A stretch of 64,000 bases of DNA from an uncultured Bacteroidota bacterium (GTDB lineage Bacteria > Bacteroidota > Bacteroidia > Flavobacteriales > Flavobacteriaceae), in NCBI GenBank assembly GCA_902566635.1, contig CACFJP010000002.1, positions 59,326 to 123,325 on the forward strand. The letters run 5' to 3'. This document shows positions 8,864 to 16,823 of this stretch, piece by piece. A model generated the notes under the pieces. It was not told the DNA's origin. It did not search any database and saw only the letters and a program-made list of their open reading frames with translations. The number at the start of each line of letters is the position of its first letter. Positions within the stretch are counted from its first letter, which is position 1. Made by a program: the position numbers and the translations under genes.

Positions 8864-9877
8864 ATGAACATCATCGTACCCATGGCCGGACGCGGCTCTC
8901 GCTTACGACCACATACACTCACCACCCCAAAACCCATGCTCGCTGTAGCAGGAATGCCCATTGTTAGTCGATTGGTAAGCGATATCGTCAAGTTTATCGA
9001 TCAACCAGTCAACAACATTAGTTTTATTTTGGGAGACCCTGTCTTTTTTGGGGATGAAATGGTTGATGAGCTCCAAAAACTGGCAGAAAGCCTAGGAGCA
9101 AAGGCACATATATTTCGTCAGCTTGAAGCGCTGGGAACAGGACACGCCATCATGTGTGCTGAGCCATTGCTCAACGGCCCGACAGTTATTGCTTATGCAG
9201 ACACCCTTATTCGTTCCGATTTTGAGTTGGACAACAATGCAGATGCTACCATTTGGGTCAAAAAAGTGAAGAACCCTGAAGCCTATGGGGTTGTTGAAAT
9301 CAATGACCAAGGTGATATCAAAGGGCTGGTCGAAAAGCCAACAGACCATGTGTCTGATTTGGCTGTGATTGGAATCTACTACTTCAAAGAAGCTACTGAT
9401 TTAAAAAACGAACTAACTACTATGTTGGATGAAAACCTAACACGTGGTGGGGAGTATCAAATCAACGATGGTATTTTGCGAATGATGAAAAAAGGCAAAC
9501 GATTTACCACTGCAGAAGTATCAGAATGGATGGACTGCGGAAACCCATCAATCACCATAGAAACCAATCGACGAATGCTGCAGATTCTTGAGAAGGAAGG
9601 GGAACACTTGGTAGGAAATTATGGCAGTAAAAACAGCACGATTATCCCTCCTTGTTACATCGCTGATGGAGTTGAAATCCACAACAGTACGATTGGGCCA
9701 TTTGTATCGATTGGATCACAAACTCGAATTGAAAACAGTACAATTGAAAACAGCATCATTCAATCTCATTGTGAATTGAGTGGTGTCAAATGTAAAGAAG
9801 CGATGTTGGGTAACCATGTCAAATTCAATGGGGACTTTTCCTTCATCAGTCTTGGAGACTTTTCCGAACTAAAATAG
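8864..9877 (+). CDS. sugar-phosphate nucleotidyltransferase
   Basis: 337 residues. The N-terminal nucleotidyltransferase domain (about 1-235) has the signature GRGSRLRPHTLTTPKP, LGTGHAI, and the metal-binding YADTLI, followed by VEKP and EWMDCGNP. The C-terminal ~90 residues are a left-handed beta-helix with hexapeptide-like repeats (IHNSTIGPFVSIGSQ, IENSTIENSIIQ). The architecture is that of RmlA/GlmU-like glucose-1-phosphate thymidylyl- or uridylyltransferases, making activated sugars for envelope glycans. The exact sugar and nucleotide cannot be read from the sequence. Conserved placement between dut and a DUF4292 lipoprotein is typical of flavobacteria. Confidence 0.85.
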   Translation: MNIIVPMAGRGSRLRPHTLTTPKPMLAVAGMPIVSRLVSDIVKFIDQPVNNISFILGDPVFFGDEMVDELQKLAESLGAKAHIFRQLEALGTGHAIMCAEPLLNGPTVIAYADTLIRSDFELDNNADATIWVKKVKNPEAYGVVEINDQGDIKGLVEKPTDHVSDLAVIGIYYFKEATDLKNELTTMLDENLTRGGEYQINDGILRMMKKGKRFTTAEVSEWMDCGNPSITIETNRRMLQILEKEGEHLVGNYGSKNSTIIPPCYIADGVEIHNSTIGPFVSIGSQTRIENSTIENSIIQSHCELSGVKCKEAMLGNHVKFNGDFSFISLGDFSELK

Positions 9878-9881
9878 AGTG

Positions 9882-10625
9882 ATGCGCAGGTTTTTATTTT
9901 TGGGGATGATTGTATTGATTGTCAATAGTTGTGGCGTCTTGCGACCAAAACCAACAAGTGATATAAAAGTCGCAAACGCTAAAGACCTAATCGAGCAGAT
10001 TCAAACAACCCAACCTTCTTGGAACACCCTTGATATGCGTGGATCGGTCACAGCACTTCAAGGAGATGCAAGTCAGCGAATTACGATCAGCATTCGAATT
10101 CTCACAAACGAATTGATTTGGGTCAATGCAGCGATAATTGTTCCAGTTGGGCGAGCGAAAATCGATAAGACAGGGGTTTCTTTTTACGAACAAATCGGAA
10201 AAACTTTTTTTGAAGGAGACTTTTCAGCAATTGAAGATGCACTCGGTTTTTCGCTGAACTATGCTCAAATTGAGAACAGTTTACGAGCTGCTCCTTTGTT
10301 TGAAACCCCAAAACGCAGGGTTCAATTTGCAGTCATCAAAAATGGATATACCCTCAAATCTCGTCAAGGTAACTTGCGATTGAGCAACACCTACAACCAA
10401 CAGTTTATGATGACCAAACAACTCCTATCCCTAGGCCAAAAACGCTTGGTGATTCACTATAGCGACTATCAACAAATTTCAGGTCAGTGGATTCCGATGA
10501 AGATTCGTTATGAAGGACAAAGCAATGGCGAAACAGCTGAGTTGGATTTTGAATTTAGAAAAGCAGAAATCAACACTAGCATTCGTACCCCTTTTGCCAT
10601 TCCAAAATCTTATACACATATATGA
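9882..10625 (+). CDS. DUF4292 lipoprotein
   Basis: 247 residues from ATG 9882; a GTG three bases earlier is also possible. The signal peptide FLFLGMIVLIVNSC ends in a lipobox Cys. The mature part is a beta-rich domain with the WNTLDMRGSVTAL, LIWVNAAIIVPVGRAKI and LVIHYSDYQQISGQWIPMKI strands typical of DUF4292 and related to LolA/LolB-like folds. It is probably an outer-membrane-directed lipoprotein, perhaps in envelope biogenesis. Its last bases overlap the EnvC-like gene by 4 nt, so the two are translationally coupled. Confidence 0.75.
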   Translation: MRRFLFLGMIVLIVNSCGVLRPKPTSDIKVANAKDLIEQIQTTQPSWNTLDMRGSVTALQGDASQRITISIRILTNELIWVNAAIIVPVGRAKIDKTGVSFYEQIGKTFFEGDFSAIEDALGFSLNYAQIENSLRAAPLFETPKRRVQFAVIKNGYTLKSRQGNLRLSNTYNQQFMMTKQLLSLGQKRLVIHYSDYQQISGQWIPMKIRYEGQSNGETAELDFEFRKAEINTSIRTPFAIPKSYTHI

Positions 10626-11827
10626 GGAAACTGTTGTTGTTGGTATTGTTGGCGTTGGTTTATGGGGAAATCTATGGACAAGACGCACGTACTCGTTTGG
10701 AGGCGCAACGAAAACAACTCCAGCAAGAAATTGTGCAAATCAATGGGATGCTTCAAAAAAATAAAACCCAAAAAGCCGACGCATTAGAATCACTTGAAGA
10801 TTTGTTTTTGAAGATTGATCGCCTACGAGAATTGATTAGACTGACCAATCGCCAAATCAATGCGCTTACCAGTCAGATCAATAAAAACCAAGCTGATATT
10901 TCTGCTTTAGAGGAAGAGCTTGCGATTTTGAAAGAGGACTATGCATCTATGATTGTGAAGTCTCGCAAAAACTCCTCTCAGCAAAATCGATTGATGTTTT
11001 TGTTTTCGTCTGAAAATTTTTGGCAGGTCATTAAACGCGTCCGTTATATGAACCAATATGCAGCTTATCGCAAACAGCAAGGCGAAAACATTGCTAAAAA
11101 AACAGAAACTCTGCGTCAACTGAATGAGAATTTAGTATCTCAAAAAGCGGTGAAAGAGGAATTGTTGTCAGACAATCGCAAAGTACAAGAACAGTTTGAA
11201 CAAGAGAGAAAGAAACAGCAAAAGATGCTTCAAAACCTACGTTCAAACGAGAGCAAATACGCAGCACAGATAAAAAAGAAACAGCGTCAAACGGTAAAGA
11301 TCGACAGAGAAATTGATCGCTTGATTCGTGAGGCGATTGCAGCTTCGAACAAAAAAGCAGGAACAACCAATGTAAGCTTTGCGCTCACGCCAGAAGCCAA
11401 AGCCTTAGCAGCAAATTTTATTGCCAACAAAGGCAGGTTGCCTTGGCCTGTGAGAAAAGGAGTGGTGATTCAAAAATTTGGCACCCAGCGCCATGCGGTT
11501 GTACGCACCACAACCATTAAAAGCAATGGAGTGACCATCGCTACAAGCCCCGGAACAAAAGCACGCGCAGTGTTTGAAGGAACAGTGTTAAACATCGTCC
11601 AATTTCAGGGGAGTAATCCTATTGTGTTGATCCAACATGGAAACTATGTGACTGCTTATAAAAACTTAGCATCAGTATCTGTGCAAAAGGGAGATAAAGT
11701 CGTTTCCAAACAAGAGATAGGTAGCATTTTCACCAATCCTACGACCCAACGCACCTCCTTACAGTTTAGCGTCTTTTACAATACCACCCCCAAAAACCCC
11801 GCCGATTGGATTTTTCAGATGAGGTGA
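10622..11827 (+). CDS. EnvC-like murein hydrolase activator, degenerate LytM
   Basis: 401 residues: signal peptide (about 1-20), long Gln/Lys/Glu-rich coiled coil (about 22-245, with a short break around MFLFSSENFWQVIKRVRYMNQYAAY), then a C-terminal LytM/M23-fold domain (about 275-401). The zinc ligands are missing: where active enzymes have H-x3-D the sequence reads GTQRHAVVRTTTIKSNGVTI, and the HxH position reads LQFSVF. This is the EnvC/NlpD pattern, in which an inactive LytM domain binds and activates N-acetylmuramoyl-L-alanine amidases for daughter-cell separation. It overlaps the DUF4292 gene. Confidence 0.85.
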   Translation: MRKLLLLVLLALVYGEIYGQDARTRLEAQRKQLQQEIVQINGMLQKNKTQKADALESLEDLFLKIDRLRELIRLTNRQINALTSQINKNQADISALEEELAILKEDYASMIVKSRKNSSQQNRLMFLFSSENFWQVIKRVRYMNQYAAYRKQQGENIAKKTETLRQLNENLVSQKAVKEELLSDNRKVQEQFEQERKKQQKMLQNLRSNESKYAAQIKKKQRQTVKIDREIDRLIREAIAASNKKAGTTNVSFALTPEAKALAANFIANKGRLPWPVRKGVVIQKFGTQRHAVVRTTTIKSNGVTIATSPGTKARAVFEGTVLNIVQFQGSNPIVLIQHGNYVTAYKNLASVSVQKGDKVVSKQEIGSIFTNPTTQRTSLQFSVFYNTTPKNPADWIFQMR

Positions 11828-11875
11828 AAACATTTGCGTTTATATTATATTTATGATTTTACATATCAACCCAAA

Positions 11876-12655
11876 ATGAAGAAATTGTTTTTGCCTTTAT
11901 TGATTTTACAATTCGCATTTACAAATGTGCAAGTATCTGACTGGGGTCAGACAGGCCATCGGGTGATTGGGCTTGTGGCCGAACAACACCTAACCCAAAA
12001 GACCAAGGCTGCTGTTGATAATCTTTTACAAGGAGAATCTCTTGCGTTTGTCTCTACTTACGGAGATGAAATCCGATCTATCAAAGAGTTCAAACATTTT
12101 GATACTTGGCACTATGTTAATATGCCTTTGGACAAGCGTTATGGCGATGAAAAGCCAAATCCTAAAGGGGATGTGTATCATGCGATTCAGCACTGTGTGG
12201 GAGTACTTTAGGACAATGAAGCCAGCCGAGAGGACAAGGCCTTATACTTGCGACTACTCGTTCACTTTGTAGGCGATATGCACCAACCACTGCACGTGGG
12301 TCGTTCGGAAGATCGCGGAGGAAACGACATTAAAGTACTCTGGTTTGGAAAAAACAGCAACCTTCATCGTGTGTGGGATAGTGAAATGATCAATGGTTAC
12401 CAAATGAGTTATACAGAACTCGCAAATAACCTACCAATATACACAGCAGAAAAACAACAAATCATCGTTAATTCTTCTGTCCTTGACTGGATGTATGAGT
12501 CACAGCGTCATGCCAAGCAGATTTATGGCAGTATAACGCAAGATGAATCCCTAGGATATGCCTACCAAAGAGAGTATTTTCCCCTTGTTCGCCATCGCCT
12601 TCACAAAGGAGGTTTGCGATTGGCCAAACTGCTCAATGACATCTTTGACAACTAG
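11876..12655 (+). pseudogene. S1/P1 nuclease gene with in-frame amber codon
   Basis: ATG 11876 opens a signal peptide (MKKLFLPLLILQFAF) followed by the mature-type start SDWGQTGHRVIG, whose Trp and His are zinc ligands in S1/P1 nucleases. Further ligand motifs are FDTWHYVN, LLVHFVGDMHQPLHVG and DRGGND, and the C-terminal LHKGGLRLAKLLNDIF is intact. A TAG at 12209-12211 interrupts the frame (reading VL-stop-DNEASREDK), and the same frame continues with no other lesion to 12655. Total length (259 codons) is normal. Family members degrade single-stranded DNA and RNA and 3'-phosphates outside the cytoplasm. The truncated first part (111 residues) lacks most zinc ligands and should be inactive. 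Confidence 0.85.
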
Positions 12656-12728
12656 CACACAACCAATTTTCTTGTCAGCACTTCATTGTTGAGGGTGTGA
12701 ATTTGAACGGTTATGATTGATTAATAGC

Positions 12729-13310
12729 TTAAGCCTTGCTTTTGGCAACGTATTTACCAATCATATCAAACTCCAAATTCACTTGATCGCCTGGCTGTAG
12801 TTGGTGGAAGTTGGTGTATTCATAGGTATATGGAATAATGGCAACACTACAACTGTTTTCGGTAACGTTAAAAACAGTCAAACTCGCGCCGTTGATACAT
12901 AGCGATCCTTTCTCAATGACAAGACTGTGATTTTTGGGAGAAAAACGAAAATCAAACCGCCAACTGCCACCTTGATCATCGATGTTTATACATTCACCAA
13001 CCTGATCCACGTGACCCTGCACCAAATGACCGTCGAGTCGGTCACCAAGTTTCATGGCACGCTCCAAGTTGATTTTTCGACCCTCACGCCACATGCCCAA
13101 TACCGATTTTTCAAGGGTTTCATGCACTGCGGTCACAGTGTACAAATCTCCTTGAATATCCACCACTGTCAAACATACGCCGTCGTGTGCCAAACTCTGA
13201 TCGATTTTGAGCTCCTGTGCCAAAACACTTCGAATATAGAAATGGATATTGTTTTGCTCCTTTTCCATTTTGACAAGCTCGCCCATACTTTCGATTATAC
13301 CAGTAAACAT
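12729..13310 (-). CDS. ribE: riboflavin synthase, alpha subunit
   Basis: 193 residues from the ATG at 13310, giving the invariant start MFTGIIESMG; the 26 extra residues in the ORF track are upstream DNA. Two tandem lumazine-binding domains are visible: LAHDGVCLTVVD with ERAMKLGDRLDGHLVQGHVD in the first, and the repeat IEKGSLCINGASLTV in the second. It dismutates two 6,7-dimethyl-8-ribityllumazine molecules to riboflavin. It is transcribed divergently from pdxA with a 41-bp shared promoter region. Confidence 0.96.
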   Translation of the reverse strand: MFTGIIESMGELVKMEKEQNNIHFYIRSVLAQELKIDQSLAHDGVCLTVVDIQGDLYTVTAVHETLEKSVLGMWREGRKINLERAMKLGDRLDGHLVQGHVDQVGECINIDDQGGSWRFDFRFSPKNHSLVIEKGSLCINGASLTVFNVTENSCSVAIIPYTYEYTNFHQLQPGDQVNLEFDMIGKYVAKSKA

Positions 13311-13325
13311 CGCTCTGAATTTGAT

Positions 13326-13333
13326 TAACTTTG
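13326..13333 (+). promoter_or_regulatory. -7 box for pdxA
   Basis: TAACTTTG fits TANNTTTG and ends 18 nt before the pdxA start. It lies 1 nt away from an opposite-strand box for ribE, so the two RNA polymerase sites overlap. No clear -33 element is present. Confidence 0.45.
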
Positions 13334-13334
13334 C

Positions 13335-13342
13335 CAAAAATA
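13335..13342 (-). promoter_or_regulatory. -7 box for ribE
   Basis: On the minus strand the sequence reads TATTTTTG, a full TANNTTTG match, 24 nt before the ribE ATG. It is back-to-back with the pdxA box, so both genes probably compete for polymerase. Confidence 0.45.
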
Positions 13343-13351
13343 CGTATAAAA

Positions 13352-14329
13352 ATGAGCATGACCATCGGCATATCAATTGGTGATCCAAACGGCGTTGGTC
13401 CCGAGGTGGTGCTGAAGACCTTTAGCGACGCAAAACATTTGTCTATTTGCACGCCTATCATCTATGCTCATGTTGATTTTGTGTTACAACAAGCCGACTA
13501 TTTCAATCTACAACTCCCCATCGAACGCTTGCATGGCCAACCCAAACATGGGGTGCTGAATGTGGTGGACTGCTGGTCAGAACCGATCCAACCCCATTAT
13601 GGAACTGTGGATTCAAAAGCAGGCGCGTTTGCATTGAAATCATTACGGGTAGCAAGCAAGGCTTTGCAACAGGGCACTATCGATGCTTTGGTGACTGCAC
13701 CCATTCACAAGGCTGCTATTCAAAGTGAGGCGTTTAACTTCTTAGGGCATACCGACTTTTTGGCGCAGGAATTTGATGGACAAGCATTGATGTTTTTGGT
13801 GCATGCCGATCTACGAGTTGCGTTGGTGACAGATCATGTTCCTATCAAAGACATCGTCACGCACATCACTGCCGATCGAATTGAAAGCAAACTTAAAGCA
13901 TTGGCCCATTCTCTACAGCAGGATTTTGGCATCACAAACCCTCGTATTGCTGTATTGGGACTCAATCCCCACGCTGGCGATCAGGGGGTCATCGGTAAGG
14001 AAGAAATAAACACCCTAGCGCCTTTGCTACAAAGCATAGATGTTGAAAAGGTAGAGGTCAATGGACCATTCTCTGCAGATGCTTTTTTTGGGTCGAAATC
14101 GTATAAAAATTATGATGCCATTTTGGCGATGTATCATGATCAGGGTTTGATCCCATTCAAAACCCTATCCTTTGGGCAAGGGGTTAATTTCACAGCTGGC
14201 TTGTCAGTAGTGCGTACTTCACCCGACCATGGAACAGCTTTTGCGATTGCTGGAAAAGGAGAAGCAGACCCTGAATCCTTTGCACAAGCAGTAAAAGCTG
14301 CCGTGGAAATTGTCGATAGACGAACTTAA
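13352..14329 (+). CDS. pdxA: 4-hydroxythreonine-4-phosphate dehydrogenase
   Basis: 325 residues from ATG 13352 (MSMTIGISIGDPNGVGPEV); the ORF track start is a TTG seven codons upstream. The metal-binding histidines are in LGHTDFLA, LNPHAGDQGVIG and AMYHDQGLIPFK. It oxidises 4-phosphohydroxy-L-threonine in the DXP-dependent pyridoxal phosphate pathway. ATG 13358 is an alternative start. It precedes the DUF177-rpmF-fabH block, as in many flavobacteria. Confidence 0.95.
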   Translation: MSMTIGISIGDPNGVGPEVVLKTFSDAKHLSICTPIIYAHVDFVLQQADYFNLQLPIERLHGQPKHGVLNVVDCWSEPIQPHYGTVDSKAGAFALKSLRVASKALQQGTIDALVTAPIHKAAIQSEAFNFLGHTDFLAQEFDGQALMFLVHADLRVALVTDHVPIKDIVTHITADRIESKLKALAHSLQQDFGITNPRIAVLGLNPHAGDQGVIGKEEINTLAPLLQSIDVEKVEVNGPFSADAFFGSKSYKNYDAILAMYHDQGLIPFKTLSFGQGVNFTAGLSVVRTSPDHGTAFAIAGKGEADPESFAQAVKAAVEIVDRRT

Positions 14330-14375
14330 AAATTGATCGAAAAACCCTTCTCAAAAACAAGACACTATCAAGGGG

Positions 14376-14405
14376 TTTGCCATTGAGTGTTTTTTGTTAT
14401 CTTTG
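14376..14405 (+). promoter_or_regulatory. complete Bacteroidota promoter (TTTG-18-TATCTTTG)
   Basis: TTTG at 14376-14379, an 18-nt spacer, and TATCTTTG at 14398-14405 fit the sigma-ABfr type consensus TTTG-N17-23-TANNTTTG. The -7 box ends 22 nt before the DUF177 ATG. This is the clearest promoter in the window and should drive DUF177-rpmF and perhaps the fatty-acid genes. Confidence 0.7.
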
Positions 14406-14427
14406 GCGACCGTAATGTTGAGATAAA

Positions 14428-14958
14428 ATGGAAGCGAACGCAGATTTTGACATTCAGTTTTCAGGACTTAAAGATGGCGTTCACACCTTTGAATTTCAAC
14501 TAACGGAACCGTTCTTTGAGACTTTTGACAATGAAGAATTCAACGCTGTTGCGGCTAAAGCAGTAGTAAACCTTCATAAGAAGCCTACACTAATGGAAGT
14601 CGAATTTTCGTTGGGAGGTCATGTGAATGTAAACTGCGATTTGACTAATGAGCCTTTTGACATGGCAGTATCCAACTGCTTTCAACTGGTAATTAAGTTT
14701 GGGCCAGCGTTCAGTGACGACCATGATGATATGATTGTATTACCTCATGGTTCACATCGCTTCAATGTCACCCATCAGCTCTACGAGTTAGTGGTTTTGA
14801 GTGTTCCGCAAAAGCGTGTTCACCCAGGCGTTGAAGATGGCAGTTTAAATTCAGAAGTTCTCGATAAACTTCATCAACTTAAGCCCTCACCGAACAGCCA
14901 CGCATCACAAAGTGAAACAGACCCACGTTGGGATGCATTGAAAAAATTAAAAAAGTAA
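14428..14958 (+). CDS. DUF177 (YceD) family protein
   Basis: 176 residues of the YceD/DUF177 family: an N-terminal segment with GLKDGVHTFEFQLTEPFF, the cysteine-containing core VNVNCDLTNEPFDMAVSNCF, the acidic stretch GPAFSDDHDDMIVLP, and the C-terminal end TDPRWDALKKLK. In most bacteria this gene sits directly before rpmF, as here (3-nt gap). The family is linked to 23S rRNA accumulation and ribosome assembly, so a ribosome role is likely, although the molecular activity is not known. Confidence 0.88.
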   Translation: MEANADFDIQFSGLKDGVHTFEFQLTEPFFETFDNEEFNAVAAKAVVNLHKKPTLMEVEFSLGGHVNVNCDLTNEPFDMAVSNCFQLVIKFGPAFSDDHDDMIVLPHGSHRFNVTHQLYELVVLSVPQKRVHPGVEDGSLNSEVLDKLHQLKPSPNSHASQSETDPRWDALKKLKK

Positions 14959-14961
14959 AGT

Positions 14962-15156
14962 ATGGCACATCCTAAACGAAAAATATCCAAAACGCGTCGC
15001 GACAAACGGCGAACGCATTACAAAGCCACGAGCCCACAGATTACTGTTTGCTCTACAACTGGCGAGTCGCATCTATACCATCGCGCGCATTGGCATGAAG
15101 GAAAATTGTATTACAGAGGTAAAGTGCTTATTGACAGCACCACCGAAACAGCTTAA
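14962..15156 (+). CDS. rpmF: 50S ribosomal protein L32
   Basis: 64 residues beginning [21 protein letters not shown], the unmistakable L32 start, and ending in YYRGKVLID. The zinc-ribbon cysteines of the classical form are not present: there is a single Cys (TVCSTTGE), and SHLYHRAHW replaces the second knuckle. This is the zinc-independent form usual in Bacteroidota. A rho-independent terminator follows. Confidence 0.97.
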   Translation: MAHPKRKISKTRRDKRRTHYKATSPQITVCSTTGESHLYHRAHWHEGKLYYRGKVLIDSTTETA

Positions 15157-15178
15157 AAGCTGACTGACCTTACTAATC

Positions 15179-15204
15179 AAACGCCTTTCGGGGCGTTTTT
15201 TATT
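15179..15204 (+). terminator. rho-independent terminator after rpmF
   Basis: AAACGCC-TTTCGG-GGCGTTT forms a 7-bp stem with a UUCG-like loop followed by a T-rich tract (TTTTTATTTTT). It should end DUF177-rpmF transcripts and separate them from fabH, though partial read-through is possible. Confidence 0.75.
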
Positions 15205-15230
15205 TTTCTAAAAAACCAAAAAAAACAAGT

Positions 15231-15244
15231 TTTTTAGCTAAAAA
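15231..15244. promoter_or_regulatory. palindrome upstream of fabH
   Basis: TTTTTAGCTAAAAA is a perfect 14-nt palindrome 59 nt before the fabH ATG and just upstream of a possible -7 element (TAATTTTC). It could be an operator for the fabH-accBC genes. The A/T composition makes chance palindromes more likely, so the call is tentative. Confidence 0.3.
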
Positions 15245-15303
15245 CGATCAATTTTTAGTAATTTTCGCCTCAATTTGCGTCATTTTTAACTAAAACAGCG
15301 CAT

Positions 15304-16296
15304 ATGACAAAAGGACGAAGCGCAGCTATTACAGCCGTTGGGGCTTATGTTCCCGATCAAGTGCTCTCCAATACAGATTTAGAGCAAATAGTTGACACCT
15401 CGGATGAGTGGATTCGCTCGCGAACAGGAATTTCGGAACGGAGGATGTTGAAAGACAAACCTACTTCGTTCATGGCCATTCAAGCTGCGAAAAATCTCAT
15501 CGAGCGTTCGTCAATCGATCCAAAAACCATTGATCTTGTTATTATTAGTACCTCAACACCTGATATGATGATTGCAGCGACAGCAGCCCATGTGGCAACT
15601 GAAATTGGTGCAATAGCTGCTTTCGGCTATGATTTACAAGCAGCTTGTTCTGGCTTTCTTTATGGAATGTCCACTGCTGCTGCTTATGTAAGTTCTGGCC
15701 GCTATCAGCGTGTGTTACTGATCGGAGCAGACAAAATGTCATCGATTATCGACTATAATGATCGTACCACTTGTATAATATTTGGAGATGGTGCAGGCGC
15801 TGCGCTGTTCGAGCCAAATGATGAAGAACTAGGGCTGATAGACGAGCACTTCCGCTCAGACGGAATTGGGCGCGATCACCTTTATATTGAGGCTGGAGGT
15901 TCGATGCTACCAGCATCATCAAAAACGGTTTTAAATCGCCAACATTTTTTGCGCCAAGATGGCAAAACAGTTTTTAAATTTGCGGTTTCTAATATGTCAG
16001 AAGCAACGACCAAGCTGATGGAACGAAATGAACTGGTTTCAGAAGACATTGATTTTTTTGTACCACATCAGGCCAACCAAAGAATAATAGATGCTACAGC
16101 ACAGCGCGCGGGGATCAAACCCGAAAAAGTGCTCTCCAATATATCATCTTACGGCAATACAACTGCTGCAACTCTACCACTTATTTTATCAGATTTCGAA
16201 GATCGCTTTAAAAAAGGAGACAATATTATATTTACTGCTTTTGGAGGCGGATTCACATGGGGTGCAGCATGGCTCAAGTGGGCTTATAACAGTTAA
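15304..16296 (+). CDS. fabH: beta-ketoacyl-ACP synthase III
   Basis: 330 residues. The catalytic triad is visible: Cys115 in LQAACSGFLYG, His in FVPHQANQRI, and Asn in SSYGNTTAATLP. The N-terminal DTSDEWIRSRTGI is the standard FabH motif. It condenses an acyl-CoA starter (acetyl-CoA or, in flavobacteria, often branched acyl-CoA) with malonyl-ACP and so starts fatty-acid synthesis. Placed before accB-accC, which help make the malonyl-CoA. Confidence 0.97.
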   Translation: MTKGRSAAITAVGAYVPDQVLSNTDLEQIVDTSDEWIRSRTGISERRMLKDKPTSFMAIQAAKNLIERSSIDPKTIDLVIISTSTPDMMIAATAAHVATEIGAIAAFGYDLQAACSGFLYGMSTAAAYVSSGRYQRVLLIGADKMSSIIDYNDRTTCIIFGDGAGAALFEPNDEELGLIDEHFRSDGIGRDHLYIEAGGSMLPASSKTVLNRQHFLRQDGKTVFKFAVSNMSEATTKLMERNELVSEDIDFFVPHQANQRIIDATAQRAGIKPEKVLSNISSYGNTTAATLPLILSDFEDRFKKGDNIIFTAFGGGFTWGAAWLKWAYNS

Positions 16297-16316
16297 TAAA
16301 ACAATAACAAAACAAT

Positions 16317-16805
16317 ATGGAACTCAAAGAAATCCAAAATCTAATCAAGTTTGTCGCAAAATCAGGCGTAAACGAAGTGCATGTCGAAATGGGCGAAACC
16401 AAAGTTACCATCAAAACAGGCGGGGGTGTGGTGCAGCAAGTGGTCACTGCTCCTGCTGCGATTGAAGGCGCAACACCAGCAGCTCCTGTGGCGGTACCAG
16501 CAGCAGCGCCCGCTACAGAGCCAGCACTACCAGCACCGGCAGCTGTGAAAACGGAAAACGATAATCACATCACAATCAAATCACCTATTATTGGAACCTT
16601 TTATCGCAAACCATCTCCCGATAAACCTAATTTTGTGGAGGCTGGCGATCAAGTCAATGAAGGTGACGTCCTTTGTGTGGTTGAGGCAATGAAGTTGTTT
16701 AATGAAATTGAGTCTGAAGTATCAGGAACTATTGTTAAGGTTCTAGTGGATGACTCTTCACCAGTTGAGTTTGATCAGCCACTGTTTATCATCGACCCAT
16801 CTTAA
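16317..16805 (+). CDS. accB: biotin carboxyl carrier protein of acetyl-CoA carboxylase
   Basis: 162 residues: an N-terminal helical domain (1-45), an Ala/Pro-rich mobile linker (about 53-77), and a biotinyl domain with the biotin lysine K126 in VVEAMKLFNEI. The thumb loop SPIIGTFYRKPSPDKPNFV is that of acetyl-CoA carboxylase BCCP rather than of other carboxylases. It carries carboxybiotin between AccC and the carboxyltransferase. Gaps of ~20 nt to fabH and accC suggest one operon. Confidence 0.97.
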   Translation: MELKEIQNLIKFVAKSGVNEVHVEMGETKVTIKTGGGVVQQVVTAPAAIEGATPAAPVAVPAAAPATEPALPAPAAVKTENDNHITIKSPIIGTFYRKPSPDKPNFVEAGDQVNEGDVLCVVEAMKLFNEIESEVSGTIVKVLVDDSSPVEFDQPLFIIDPS

Positions 16806-16823
16806 CCATCAAACCAAATACAG

